Origin: Mesostigma viride
Lineage: Eukaryota > Streptophyta > Mesostigmatophyceae > Mesostigmatales > Mesostigmataceae
Length of the DNA: 64,000 nt
Assembly: GCA_009746045.1 (NCBI GenBank)
Contig: RPFO01000164.1
Location: 2,346,321 to 2,410,320 of the forward strand
Direction: 5' to 3'
In this document: positions 18,137 to 28,931 of the stretch, piece after piece
How the letters are laid out: every line of letters begins with the position of its first letter
Numbering within the stretch: the first letter of the stretch is position 1
Notes under the pieces: generated by a model
Database searches by the model: none
Seen by the model: the letters and a program-made list of their open reading frames with translations, nothing else
What the model was told of the DNA's origin: nothing
Made by a program: the position numbers and the translations under genes

Positions 18137-18570
18137 AATAGCAATAGCGGCCCTAGCAATTGTAACCATTGGAGTCACTGCCGCTAAGGCAGCCATGCCT
18201 AGAATGTTCGCCTAGCTGTGCCAACATCCCTAGTCACGTGCCGCCAACGCACGGTACACAACCAGCCATAGCCTTAGTAGCCTAGTCATAGCCCAGCCAT
18301 GCTACGCCCGTGCTATGGTCAGATTACTTGCCCACGCTATACTTGTTATGCCCCGCTTACATGGGTCTTATTGCACCCACAGTTTGCCGGATCGTTAGCC
18401 TGTCCTTTTTAGCTAGCCGCGCCCGATTGCAGCTGTGGCATGCCTTTGGCATGAAGGGGACTGGGGGTCTCTGCCCTTTCTCCTGTAGTGCACACACAGG
18501 GATTACAAGCACTTCAGTGCTCCGTGACTCCCCAACGGGAGCACGTGTTTAATTAATTAATTAATTAATG

Positions 18571-21015
18571 GCGGCAGTGACTACCAATGAAGTCAAGCTA
18601 GGGCTACAAGCTATTCTAGCCCGCTGGGGGCGTCCACATCTTGTGGTTGATCATCAGGTCCCCGCCCCTCCAGTACACCTTGGGCTTCTGGGGGTCCTGC
18701 TTGTGGCAGAGGTATTCAGGCCACAGGTCACGTCGCTGCTGCTGCTGTCAGTGAGCGGGGGTCAGGTCGTCATCCAGCGTCCAGGTGAGGTCGTGCAACC
18801 GCTTGCGACGAGAGAGGAACCGCTGCTTGTCCTCACGGGAAGGGAAGGTGAGCAGGACTGGTGGGGGAGCCGCCTTGTCCCGTGAGTGGGGAAGGCGGTG
18901 GCACCCACGCAGTTCTACCTCACCTACCAGGCCCATGAGGGTAAGGAGCTGGTCCTTAACCCCTAAATGGTCTGAGATCCTGCCGATAAATCGGCTGGAT
19001 CTTCACAATTTTGCAAACCAGATGCCATCCAACCTACCCATATCCAATGGCTGTCCTTGGGGGCCAAGCATGTCCATGAGTTGCCCTTCGGGTTGGTATA
19101 TCACAACCTCACATATATGCAGGGTAGGCCATGTATAACTGCCGTCAAAGTCAGGGGGGTCAAGACGCGCGTTTTCATTTTTGGTAGAATGTGCATTTTG
19201 AATTATGTTATAAGACCTAGGCACCTACCACTTCAGGGATGATAAACAATTAGTTGCTGAACAGTTTGAGCCATTGGGGTCATCATTTGGGTGGGTATAC
19301 CAGCAGTTACACCCAGTACAGCCCATAGGGGTACCGTTGGTAAAAAGCAACCAAGGGGGTAGGGGTGGGCATACTACCTACTAATATAGCCACCAACCAT
19401 GCCAAACAATACATTTCCCTTCCACAATGATGGGGAAACATAACTGCATCATCACACTGCCCTTACATGGCACCTATGTGCAGGTGCTACCTTGTCCATG
19501 CACGTAGGTAACGTGGTACGGATACCCTACGCAAGGCATGCATTCTAGGAGGCAGCCACCAACAAACTAGTGATGTTGAGCCTATTTCAGCCTGCCCTAG
19601 CAAGGATAAACTAGGCCTAAGCTGCTATAGCTTGCCAGGTGATGGCCAGCACACCTGGTGGCACATGCTGTCAATGGGAAGCTTTTACTCACCAGTTACG
19701 TGCTTGATGATGCCACAGCGACCAGCCAACTGCCTCACACTCATGCAATATGTGTATGGGAAATGTATAACAAACATATATGGAGGTATCAGAATATATG
19801 GAGGTATTCAAACCCATACAGCCTCTAAAACTTATCACCATCACCCTGTGGCAGGTCAACTGACTGAGGGAAGCATCTAAGAAGGGTGTTTTAGAAAGGG
19901 GCCAGGCCAGGGTCAAGAAAGAGCATGAATAATGCAAAAAGAATGTGCTACACAAGCTAGAACGTATATATCTTGACGTCAAACATCGATAGGAAAACGA
20001 TGCTTAAGCTTTACCAGGCATGGATGGCGTTACCTTGGCCCAGGCGGTGGCCGCAAAATGGCGCATTTCGGCACACCAAAGTTGTGCAGCATGGTCGCTG
20101 GATTCGGCGATTTCTGGCCACCCTTGCACGTTTACGACTACTATGTATCATAAAAAGTATAAAGAAACCGATATATCCTTTAAAATACGCCGGAAAGGTA
20201 TTGCTGTCAACGTTTCTATCGTCCGGCCTGATCGCAGTTTTTTCCAGCAAGAACGCTGCCGACACCTATCAAATGGCATTCCCGCGAACCAGAAATTGGC
20301 CTGTATGATCTTTAGGACGTATAAAATCAATATCCTAAGTTTGGTCAGAAAATTCGAACGAAAACGTAAATGCCATGCGTGGGCGCAAGCCGCCATGGCC
20401 AGGTCGTCGTTTTCCGGAATGCACGTTGTACGTGAAAAAGTACCCTGACCCCTTGTACTTTGACCGGCCAGAACACCTCTATAACTTTGTCAGAAGTATG
20501 CAAACCCATATACCATGCTTTAGAGTATTTTATAAACTTTCGATCTTCTCAGCTAAACTTTTCCTAATTCTCAATAGTTTTCGCGGCATTTGGTCGCCCG
20601 AGAAGGGGCCGATGCATCGGCTGCAAGTCGATTTTTGGCGGAAAATCGGCCGCAAGACCATTTAGGGGTTAAGCTCGTCGGCAAGGGAGGTTGACGTCTC
20701 ACCTGGCTTCTGGGGGAAGCGACGCAGCACCACCCGGCAGTCGCGGCGGGCGCGGTCGGTGGCCTCCTGTTGTTGAGCCTGGCGGAGGTCTTCCAGCTCC
20801 TGGAGCTTCGTAGCGATGGCGTCGGTGGTGGAGGCGGTCGCTGTCCGCAGCAGGTCCGCATAGGAGAGCGGCGGGAGCCGGGTCACCAGCATCCAGCCGG
20901 GGTGGAGTGGGATGCGATGCATGGTGGCCGTCTGCTCCGCTATCTTTGGGACCTGTGAGGCAAGGGCCTCGGTGTGGGCGGTGATGGCTTCAAGCTTCTT
21001 CATGAGCACGCCCAG
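18571..21015 (-). pseudogene. ORF1 fragment of a family B retroposon, split by a TTAA element
   Basis: Two blocks (18571..18955 and 20673..21015) are collinear on the minus strand with ORF1 at 16265-18136. The downstream block carries VLLTF, FLSRRKRLHD and the LDDDLTPA segment. The upstream block carries the LSYADLL segment and the LMKKLEAITAHTEALA helix. They are separated by the piggyBac-like copy 2. Frame disruptions make it inactive. Confidence 0.8.
18960..20668 (-). mobile_element. piggyBac-like non-autonomous element, copy 2 (1,709 bp)
   Basis: This is a reverse-orientation, nearly identical copy of 12230-13917. TTAA lies on both sides (18956-18959, 20669-20672) and the ends are the same CCCCTAAATGGTCT inverted repeats. 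The target was family B ORF1: the intact paralogue near 17800 (plus strand) has TTGA at the corresponding position, so the empty site had a single tetranucleotide. Copy 2 has a short extra block near 19785-19800 (a duplicated ATATATGGAGGTAT). Confidence 0.85.
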
Positions 21016-24000
21016 CTAAGGGGGAGTATATGTCATGTACGTGGGGGAAGATCATCATGGCTATACAAGAGCTAGGGCATGGCTTCTCAGCAGGGAGTAA
21101 CTCCCTGCATGGGCAATGCATAATTAAATAAGCTAGGCGTCATCTGGAGGGTGGCTCATCATAGGCACACATGTACATGACTAAAAAGCCTAGGCCTAAG
21201 CTGGTATAGTGCCTGGAGTAGGCGGGCATGTACAAGGCCACTGTCTAACTATTCTACACTACTGCTGCTGTATTCCCCTAGGCTGGGGTGTCTGGAGTCG
21301 CTGGGGCCGCGGTGGTCGAGGGGGTCGCGTGCCAGGGCTTGTGGCCGACGTAGATGGCCGCCCCCTTCCAGTACACCGGCTGGCCCGCCTTGGTCTGCCG
21401 GAGCTGGAGGTAGGTCGGCCATAGCTCCCGTCGCCGTTGTTGCTGCGCCAGGGTCAAGTCGTCGTCAAGTGTGAAGTGAGTCTTCTCGAGCCGCTTGCGG
21501 CGTCTGAGAAACGAAATCTTGTCCGCTGGGCTCTCAAAGATGAGAAGAAGCGGAGCTGGCGCCCCGGCCTTACCCCGCGCGCGGGGAAGGCGGTGGGCGG
21601 TCAACTCACCAAGGAGGCCCATGCGTGCAAGGATTTTGCTCTCAAACGCACGTGCAAGCTTCTCGGAATTCTCACCTTCCTCCATGTCGAAGTTCTTGAG
21701 TATGGCGTTGAGGCTGCGCTTGGCGAGCTCTGCCTCCTCGCGGAGGTCAAGCGTCTGCCGTTGGAGCTGGGCTGCGACGGCGGAGGTGGTGGAGGTGGTA
21801 TGTTGCTTAAGCATGTCCGCCCAGGTCGTGATGGGAGGAGCATCGCCGGCCAGGCCAGCAGGGGCTGGCTTGGCGGCAATGTCCTTCACTGCCTGGGCGG
21901 TGAGGCCGGCGGTGTTCTGCAGGACCTCGATAGGGATTGCATTATCCTTGAGGCGCTCGGGTCGATGTCGCGGAGCTGGGCGGTGATGGAGTCGGTGGAG
22001 GCGGAGGGGGGGGGGCCGGGGGGTGGAGGCGAGGAGGGTGGCGGTGGCGGTGGGGATGGTGGGGAGCTCAGCAGCCAGCGTGCCGCCCATTGCCGCCACA
22101 TCTGTCGGGCAAGGGGGGTCACGTGCTGCTCGAAAGCTTCCTTAACTCGTCGTCTGTCCCTGGTCCTCTACGGAGGACTGAGTTGAACTCAGTCCTCTCT
22201 AGAGGACCGAGTTTTTGGGTTTCGTAGAAAATTCGCCCCGGTCAGAATGTTTGTCAAAAAAATTCTCTCAAAATTTATTCAAATACTACGTGAAAAGATC
22301 TTTCTTGGACATATTTTTGGGATTTTTTTGGATTTGGTATGAGCGGCTAAATGTACGGTCAAAGTACAGGTGGTAAGGGTACTTTTCCACGTGAAACGCG
22401 AGTTCCGGAAATGCACTACCTAGCCATGGCGGCTCGCGCCCATGCATGCAGTTTACGTTTGCGGACGAGTTAGCTGTCCAAACTCAGGAAATAGATTTAA
22501 AATACCCTAAAGATGATAAAAATCAATTTTTAGCTCGCTGGGATGCGATTTACCCGGTGTCGGCACTGTTCTTGCTGGAAAAAACTGCGATAAGGCAGGT
22601 CGACGGAATTGATGACTGCGCTTGCTTTCCGGCGCAATTTCAATGGCTGATAGGTTTCTTTCTACATTTTAACATGCATTGTATTAGAATAAATTGAGTG
22701 ACAGTATAGATTTGATGATTTCGACCATTCTGTCACGTCATGGTCTATGTGCCGCAAAGTGCCACTTTTGCGGGCACCGCCTGGGCCAAGGTAACGCCAG
22801 CCGTGCCAGGTAAAGCCGGATAATCGTTGCCTCTTCGTTCCTTGATGTTCGTACATGAGTTTAAGCTTGCGAGGCGTTGTCAGGTTCAGGTCTTGATGCT
22901 GTTTCTTGACCGTTGCCTGCCCCTCTCTAAAACCCCCTTTTCAGATGATGTTAGCAGGCATTTGCCTTAACCCAGTGTAGTTGTGCAGGGTTTTAGGAGC
23001 TGTGCAGGTTTAATCACCTTCGTAGATGTTAGTTATTCTCTTGATACGTTCATACTGCATGATTGTGTGGCCACGGGCTGCGTCAAGGGTGCAGTCAAGC
23101 TTTTACGGGTGAGTGAAAAGTCTTGGTGACAAACCACTGCCATCATGTGCCAGCAACTATGTTGGCCACATCATGGCAAGGCAAAACAGTTATACCCATA
23201 TCTATTGTTGTTAGAAACAATGGAAATATGCTTAACCTACCCATTATATTGGTGGTTGACACTTATAACATAACCCTTTGTTGGTAGGTATCCAAGCCCA
23301 TTCCCTACATGCATGCATAGGCTCTCACTACATGATAAGGTATGATATACCTGAAGTATGATGATGCAAGTGTGTTGTCCTGTAATGCTTGAAGGGAAAT
23401 GAGTTGATTGGGATGGTTGGTGGCCACGGTATTGTGTAGTATGACCGCACTTACATGCTAGCAAAGTTAGCAAAAGCCCCATTCCTCTCCTGAGGACTGA
23501 GAGTTTTTTAATTGTTTCAGGCAGTTGCAGTGGCCAAATTGAGCCCAGTTTTTTGCCACGTTTCAAGAACTATATTGTTTACATGCCTATATTTTTTCTT
23601 CATGCACCAGGATTTGATTGAATTTTTCCCACTCGTTCTTATCCCGAAAAATGCAAATTCGCGAGGGGTGCCCAACGTCCGTGTAATTGTCAGGTGTTCG
23701 GGTCAAGTTTTCACATATGCAGTATTTTTGCCAACAAAATGACATCTAGTACACCCCCGATCCACATCAAAACATTTGGGATGGACCCCCCCCCTAGTCG
23801 CTACACGCGGTTGAAAATTGTCAACTCAGTCCTCCTGTGAGGACTGAGTTGGGACAGACGACGAGGGAGGGCGCGGACGATGGATTCTGTCGCAACGGTG
23901 GAGGGCGGTGGGGGGGGTGCCCAGATCTCGGCGTCGGAGCGCCCGAGGAGGGAGCAGAGGGCGAAGCGTTGGAGGTTGGGGCGACTCATGCGGGCAATTC

Positions 24001-24055
24001 GTGGAAGATCTTCGACGGGGTCGTCAGGCTGGCCACCTGGCCAACGGCCATGCCC
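21016..24055 (-). pseudogene. Family A ORF1-only retroposon, interrupted
   Basis: On the minus strand, 22099..21278 encodes the second half of ORF1 including TTWADMLKQHTTSTTSAVAA, PLLLIFESPADK, FLRRRKRLEKTHF, LDDDLTLAQQQRRREL and VYWKGAAIYV. The 5' portion continues at 23866-24055 beyond a 1.7-kb insertion, where it encodes part of the segment before the helix region. The 3' UTR lies at 21016-21277. It is interrupted and 5'-truncated. Confidence 0.78.
22146..23865. mobile_element. Diverged relative of the TTAA elements, with palindromic termini (1,720 bp)
   Basis: It is bounded by inverted CTCGTCGTCTGTCCC (22146-22160) and its complement (23851-23865). Just inside each end is a foldback built on GGACTGAGTT/AACTCAGTCC. 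The interior aligns with 12230-13917 over many blocks, for example TCAAAGTACA, CATGGCGGCT, CACCGCCTGGGCCAAGGTAA. It encodes a peptide with VSA-FLLEKTAIR that is also readable in both TTAA copies. TTAA occurs only on the left (22142-22145), so the target duplication is unresolved. Confidence 0.65.
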
Positions 24056-24059
24056 TAGC

Positions 24060-24350
24060 TCTTGTATCAAGGAGACAACCAGCGCAGGCCAGAAATCGGG
24101 AGAATCCGGACCATGCCCTAGCTCTTGTATAGCTATGATGATCTTCCCCGGGGCCCACATGACAGGCTCCCCCTTAGCTGGGCATAGCTTGATAGATCAT
24201 GGGGGTGCAGGTGCCCTGGCGTACCTAGAGCAAGGGTAGTTTACATTCCCCCACTTGCAGGAAGTAGCCCAGAATGTAGTAAAAGTCATATGCCCCTTCT
24301 CAGGGATATGTGCTACATGTACTCCCCACGGAGTTATGTTCCTAATTAAT
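24060..24350 (+). mobile_element. Family A retroposon 3' UTR with terminal hairpin
   Basis: It matches the family A 3' UTR (compare 14040-14270) and ends in ACTCCCCACGGAGT near 24318 and an AATTAAT tail. A second short hairpin, CTCCCAACAGAG, lies near 24366-24377, apparently another 3'-end insertion. Confidence 0.65.
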
Positions 24351-24429
24351 AAATTAATCAATGATCTCCCAACAGAGACATGTTATATTAATTTTCATTT
24401 TTTTAATGGCTAGTCTCATCCAAAAAAAA

Positions 24430-25735
24430 TAAAAGAGCCATGAGCCACGAGGTACGTAGCCATGGCTGACAGCGGAGCTCATAACTTTCACGTTTGGGCA
24501 ACAAATTCGGCCGTGAATATCACAATCGCTTCGTCTTTCTAAGACGCACACGCTGATATAATTTTCCGAAGCTATTACACCACCCTTGGTCTGGCCGGCC
24601 CCCAGCGGCTTGGACAGCCAGGGCGGCACATTCTGACCTGGCCTGGCCCCAAGGACATTACCAAAAGGGTAGGGAAACCTGTCACCAACTACGTTCAGAT
24701 GTTGCTGGACGACCTAGTGGTCCCAGCCCAGTTTTTTTTTAATCCACTCTCTCTCCCGTCTTTGGACTGCCATGCAGGACAAGACGCGGTGGAAGAAGAT
24801 TGTCAAGGCGCACACCGGCCCGACCCTGTGGGCAAGCCACCTCCCCCCAAGCGGAGGAGGCGTTTTGATGAGTAGTGTAGTTAGGATTTTCTAGATAGAG
24901 TTAGGATAGTTCGATCACGCGGCTTCCTCCACCCCGTCCATCATGAAATATGTGCTACATGACCTCCCCACGGAGGCATGTTATAATTTAATTTAATTTT
25001 ATTACGCAATATATGGCGAGCAAACGCTCCTCCGCGCAACGCAGCCTGGCGGCTGCGCTCAGCCCTGAAAATACGTCTGCAGCTTTGCCCTCCGGCCCAG
25101 AAGCCAGCGGTGCCACTAGCCAATTAAGCCCTAGTGGTCGCCTAGCCCCCTCCCGGGCTAGCCTCGCCAGCAGCGTCGCCTGAACCCAAGCGCGCAGTCG
25201 CCCTGCCGAGCCGACATTTGAGGAGTACGACTTTGACGCCAGCCAGCCCGGCGTTTTTGACAAGCTCACCCATGATCGCATCCTGGCCTGCGTGTTTTTT
25301 GGATCGCGCGCCTCGCTTATGGAACTGTGCAAGCAGCTCTTCATCCAGGGTCGCCTCTTCGATGCTTTCCAGAGGCGCCATTACACTTTCAACTCCATCC
25401 CCAAACAACGCCGTCCCCACCTTCAGCAATACGCCCTCTTTTCCCTCCTTGGACGCTCCCTCGAGGAGCTTAATTGGCGCCCCAAGCACCTCACCACCAC
25501 CTTGACCTAATCCTCCATCCGCTCACTCCTTTGGGTTAAGGAGGCCCTCGAGCAGCACGTGGCCCCAATCGCTGCAGATGTGGCGGCCATTGTCGACAGA
25601 AAGCAACAAACGTGAAAATCCATGGGAACGTGAAAAGCCATGGGCAGCACGCTGAATGCCGAGCTCCCCCTCCTCTCCACCATCTCCACCCTCCTCGCCT
25701 CCTCCACCGCACCCACGCAGTGACGTGTATCCATT
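24430..25735 (+). pseudogene. 5' UTR and first half of an ORF1, with a nested LINE insertion
   Basis: The 5' UTR (24430-24577) matches 53040-53200 and, reversed, 41840-41960. ORF1 begins at the ATG at 25012 (MASKRSSAQRSLAAALS) but is shifted several times. It reaches the VLEEHV-like region near 25540 and is truncated by 25735. A 426-bp LINE 3' end is inserted between the 5' UTR and the ATG. A short insertion with repeated CGTGAAAA-CCATGGG motifs lies near 25605-25640. Confidence 0.75.
24578..25003 (+). mobile_element. Nested non-LTR retrotransposon 3' end
   Basis: It encodes the ORF2 C-terminal segment from TLGLAGPQRLGQPGRHILTW through LVVP to the KRRRRFDE stop. The 3' UTR, the CCTCCCCACGGAGG hairpin near 24961 and a (TTTAA)n tail follow. 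The bases TATTAC occur on both sides, consistent with a target duplication. The intact junction is seen near 53190. Confidence 0.75.
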
Positions 25736-26269
25736 AATGAATTTCTTGGATCTAGGCCCAGGTGTTCTTGCGTACCGCTACACAGACGTAGACGGTGGAC
25801 AGTGTGATTACTTTAGTTAGTTATAAGTGAGACAGCTTATAAACTGCAAAAAACTGAAGCTTACATACCTCTAAATCACTTTCCGCCACGCTCAGTTTCT
25901 AGAAAAGGTTACAGCTAGCTTACTTAAATGTACCGCGAGAAACATATGCATTAAAAGTTTGATACGTTATTCACATTTTCCCGTCTCCATCCTACCTACA
26001 ACTAAAAAGAAGAGATGACACCTTGTAGTGTCGTCCTCCAAAGTCTCCCGTTGACTGGGAAATGCAATTGTCTGGCTTTTATGTCACAAAGGAGACAGTG
26101 ATGCGAAATTCCCAGACGTGCATGCTGCCCCGTGATAGTCCCATTATAGACATGTACCTTGTCGACCTTTGCTTGACTGCAAAAAGTAGCTTAGTCCTAC
26201 ATCATGAAGCAAGTCCCTCCCTGGCCTTAAAAATATATGCCTAATTGGCGCTTTATTTAATCAACTGCT
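25736..26269. other. 3' flank of malate dehydrogenase gene
   Basis: It contains no recognisable gene. The part next to 26270 must include the 3' UTR of the minus-strand malate dehydrogenase transcript. The remainder is AT-rich intergenic DNA up to the truncated ORF1. Confidence 0.5.
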
Positions 26270-27481
26270 TTACTGGCCCTTGCCGAACTCAATGCCCTTG
26301 TCCACATTGCCCTTGAGCATGTCCTTGGCCTTCTGAAGGCCCTCTGTCTCAAACGCGGACAGGGTGCCCAGGGGTAGGATCTCCTCGACACCGTTGGGAC
26401 CCAGGCGCACCTTTGAGGCGAAGAAGGGCTGGTCTGGGTATAGCGGCGACTGCACGAACGTGCATTCGTGCACGTTCGTCTCGCCATTCAGGCCACGCAG
26501 GAGAGACTCGGTGAAACGAGCCGCTGCGTAGGCCATGGACAGGGTGGCCGAGCCGGCACCGCCCTTGGCCTCGACGACCTCAGTGCCGGCCTCCTGGATA
26601 CGGCCAGTCAGAGCGACCAGCTCATCCTGGGTGAAGGTGACCGCTGGCTTGGTTTGGGAGAGCAGTGGCAGGATGGTCACGCCAGCGTGGCCTCCGACGA
26701 CGGGGACGTCGACATCCTTGACGTTCAGGCCCTTCTTCTCAGCGACAAAGGTGTTGGCACGGACAATGTCCAGGGTGGTCACACCGAACAGACGCTTGGG
26801 GTCGTACACGCCGGCCTTCTTGAGCACCTCGGCGGCGATGGGGACGGTGGAGTTGACCGGGTTCGAAATGATGGCGATCAACGCCTTGGGAGCGTTCTTG
26901 GCGATGGCCTCGATCAGGGTCTTCACAATGCCGGCGTTGATGTTGAACAGGTCGTCACGGGTCATGCCGGGCTTCCGGGGCACACCGGCAGGGATGACAA
27001 TAAGGTCCATGCCTTGAAGGCAGGCAGCCAGGTTATCGGCTCCCTGGTAGGCCTTGACCTGGCAAGGAGTGTTGCAATGGCTCAGGTCGGCCACGACGCC
27101 ATTGACATTAGCGATATCGTAGCAGTGCAGCTCGCCGATGTGAGGGCTCATCTTCAGAAGCAGCGAAAGCGGCTGGCCGATGCCGCCGGCAGCGCCGAGA
27201 ACCGCCACCTTCTTCGCGGCGCATGAGGTCACCTCCCGGCGACCGGCCTGCACGTGAACGTCCATACGGCTTTGGCGAGCCTTAAAGGGAGCGCTGTCGG
27301 AGCCCATCACGAGATGTTGAGGGCGGGCGCCGGAAAACACCGTCAGCGAAGATGGCAGGGTTGCACGAGGCGCCTGCACAGCGGGGGCGCTGCGGGTTGA
27401 TGCCGAAAAAGAAGCTACCGATGCAGGGCTACAGAACTTAACGGTAGCAACATTGGCGACGGAAAGAGACGCGGTAGCCAT
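26270..27481 (-). CDS. MDH: NAD-dependent malate dehydrogenase, plastid-type precursor
   Basis: This is an intronless 403-codon frame from ATG 27481 to TAA. It interconverts malate and oxaloacetate with NAD. Residues 1-88 are Ala/Ser/Arg-rich with few acids, as in a plastid transit peptide, although mitochondrial or peroxisomal targeting cannot be excluded. The mature part begins [15 protein letters not shown] (Rossmann loop 97-102). It has substrate arginines in [11 protein letters not shown] (R169, R175), NPVNS (N208), LDIVRANTF (D238, R241) and the catalytic histidine in GGHAGVTI (H265). Length and motifs match the mitochondrial/plastid-type MDH family. Codon use is strongly GC-biased, as expected for a well-expressed gene. 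It is the clearest host gene in the window. Confidence 0.96.
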   Translation of the reverse strand: MATASLSVANVATVKFCSPASVASFSASTRSAPAVQAPRATLPSSLTVFSGARPQHLVMGSDSAPFKARQSRMDVHVQAGRREVTSCAAKKVAVLGAAGGIGQPLSLLLKMSPHIGELHCYDIANVNGVVADLSHCNTPCQVKAYQGADNLAACLQGMDLIVIPAGVPRKPGMTRDDLFNINAGIVKTLIEAIAKNAPKALIAIISNPVNSTVPIAAEVLKKAGVYDPKRLFGVTTLDIVRANTFVAEKKGLNVKDVDVPVVGGHAGVTILPLLSQTKPAVTFTQDELVALTGRIQEAGTEVVEAKGGAGSATLSMAYAAARFTESLLRGLNGETNVHECTFVQSPLYPDQPFFASKVRLGPNGVEEILPLGTLSAFETEGLQKAKDMLKGNVDKGIEFGKGQ

Positions 27482-28262
27482 GGTTGTTGTTGGTTATGGA
27501 GGGAAAGTGGCCTTAAACGCGAAGAAGATCAGGAATATGCCCGAGATAGAAAGCACAACCTCAAGTCGTGCGCAAATTTGTGTCCTCCGACGTGGTTTCG
27601 TGCGTGCAGTCGGTGCAGTGCGCTTCTTTCTTGAAAAGTCTGCTGAGCTCACGACACACGTCAGAGGACGCTGTGAGCGGGTTACAGGCTGGCCAGCGGA
27701 ATTCAGCCCGAGTCGGCCCTTATGCGGGTCACACATGTGGCACCGTTATCAGCCGGCTGGCAACACAGCGTGTCAACTTGTGTGACGTCACTTGTGTGAC
27801 TCTATCGCTACCACTAATATAGCACTACTACGCTTCGCTGCCACTCCGTTATATATTTGAGGCTATTGAAAGGAGGACGCACGTGCGCGGGAACCACGGT
27901 GATGTGCACACGTGACGTGACGGGTTGGCTATGAAAATTCAATTTTGTGAGAAAGTGGAAGGGACGACGTTTGACGTCTGCAACAGGTCTGCAACTATAT
28001 CCAGAAATGGCTGTGACATGACGTTCAACATGCAGTGCAAAGGTTGTCAGCTAGCGCCCTTACATACTGCGTGACTGCGACGTGGACAGGATATGCATGT
28101 TACTAGACCTTGCGGTGCAGTTAATAAACCCATGGAGAGACAGATAACCGGCCGTGACAGCACACATGGTAAAGAGCGGCCGAATGAGAAGGTATTAAGT
28201 CCCGTTCTACTTTACTTGACGCAGTGCTGTCCATGCTGTCCAAGCCTGTGCAGGTACCCACA
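27482..28262. promoter_or_regulatory. Divergent intergenic region between MDH and the Cys-rich protein gene
   Basis: About 780 bp separates two genes transcribed away from each other, so it probably holds both promoters. CACACGTGACGTGACG near 27908 combines E-box/G-box-like CACGTG and TGACG cores. No clear TATA box can be assigned. This is inference from gene orientation and motif resemblance. Confidence 0.35.
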
Positions 28263-28931
28263 ATGTTCCCACGGTATCGATTTTTTTTTCTAGTGGTATT
28301 TTTTCATGCATCATGGGGATTTTCCGCGACACATGCATGTTTTATAGTCACAAACTCGACCTTCTGTCCGATGTTGGACGGGTTGAAGATGGAATGGTGG
28401 CCTGCAGACATGGAGAGGATGGCCAGATTGCGGTGCGAGGGCCTGGCAAGGGGATGCCCCGTCACGGATCCGGCGACGGGGGAAAAATCTGCTTGTTTCG
28501 ACCATTTTAACATGGCGGAGTGCGCATACCTGCAGTGTTATCTGGCCGCCATGGAGGCGATCGGGGAATGCGAGGTGGGTTTTAACTACATCGACGCGTA
28601 CTATCCGCAGCCTCCCTGCAAGAGCTTATGCGAGAAGATAGTTCGTTGCGACCGGTTTACCAATTACGACGTTTCCCTAATGGAACCCAGACTAAAAGAG
28701 GCCTCGTATTGCGAAAGCTTCCCCGACTGCAGTGAACCGGACGGCTGCGACAGCCTGTGCTTCCAGTGCACGGACTGCAGATGGTGCAGGAAAATGATAA
28801 GTGCTGCATCGCCGAGGTTAGCGTTTACACCATTGAACGGATATCTGTCATGGCCCGTTGATGGTCTTCCTCCCTTCTTCACCCCCCTCATCACAGCCTT
28901 ATTCACATGGCTTATTTGGGATGTCTTGTGA
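28263..28931 (+). CDS. Secreted cysteine-rich protein with Frizzled-CRD-like cysteine pattern
   Basis: The ATG at 28263 gives a textbook signal peptide (MFPRYRFFFLVVFFHASWGF, cleavage after about residue 25). An upstream in-frame ATG at 28233 also exists. The next 140 residues hold over ten cysteines, including CEGLARGC, AECAYLQC, GEC, PPCKSLCEKIVRC and YCESFPDC. The PPC-x2-LC-x5-C then C-x3-P arrangement resembles the second half of Frizzled-type cysteine-rich domains. The C-terminus (DCRWCRK then a hydrophobic end TPLITALFTWLIW) could be a membrane or GPI-type tail, or read-through into an intron, since a GAG|GTTAGC donor-like site lies near 28818. Function unknown. Confidence 0.6.
   Translation: MFPRYRFFFLVVFFHASWGFSATHACFIVTNSTFCPMLDGLKMEWWPADMERMARLRCEGLARGCPVTDPATGEKSACFDHFNMAECAYLQCYLAAMEAIGECEVGFNYIDAYYPQPPCKSLCEKIVRCDRFTNYDVSLMEPRLKEASYCESFPDCSEPDGCDSLCFQCTDCRWCRKMISAASPRLAFTPLNGYLSWPVDGLPPFFTPLITALFTWLIWDVL

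Noticed and set aside
26468-27226. Plus-strand ORFs opposite malate dehydrogenase
   Set aside because: GC-rich antisense shadows of a clearly recognisable conserved enzyme.
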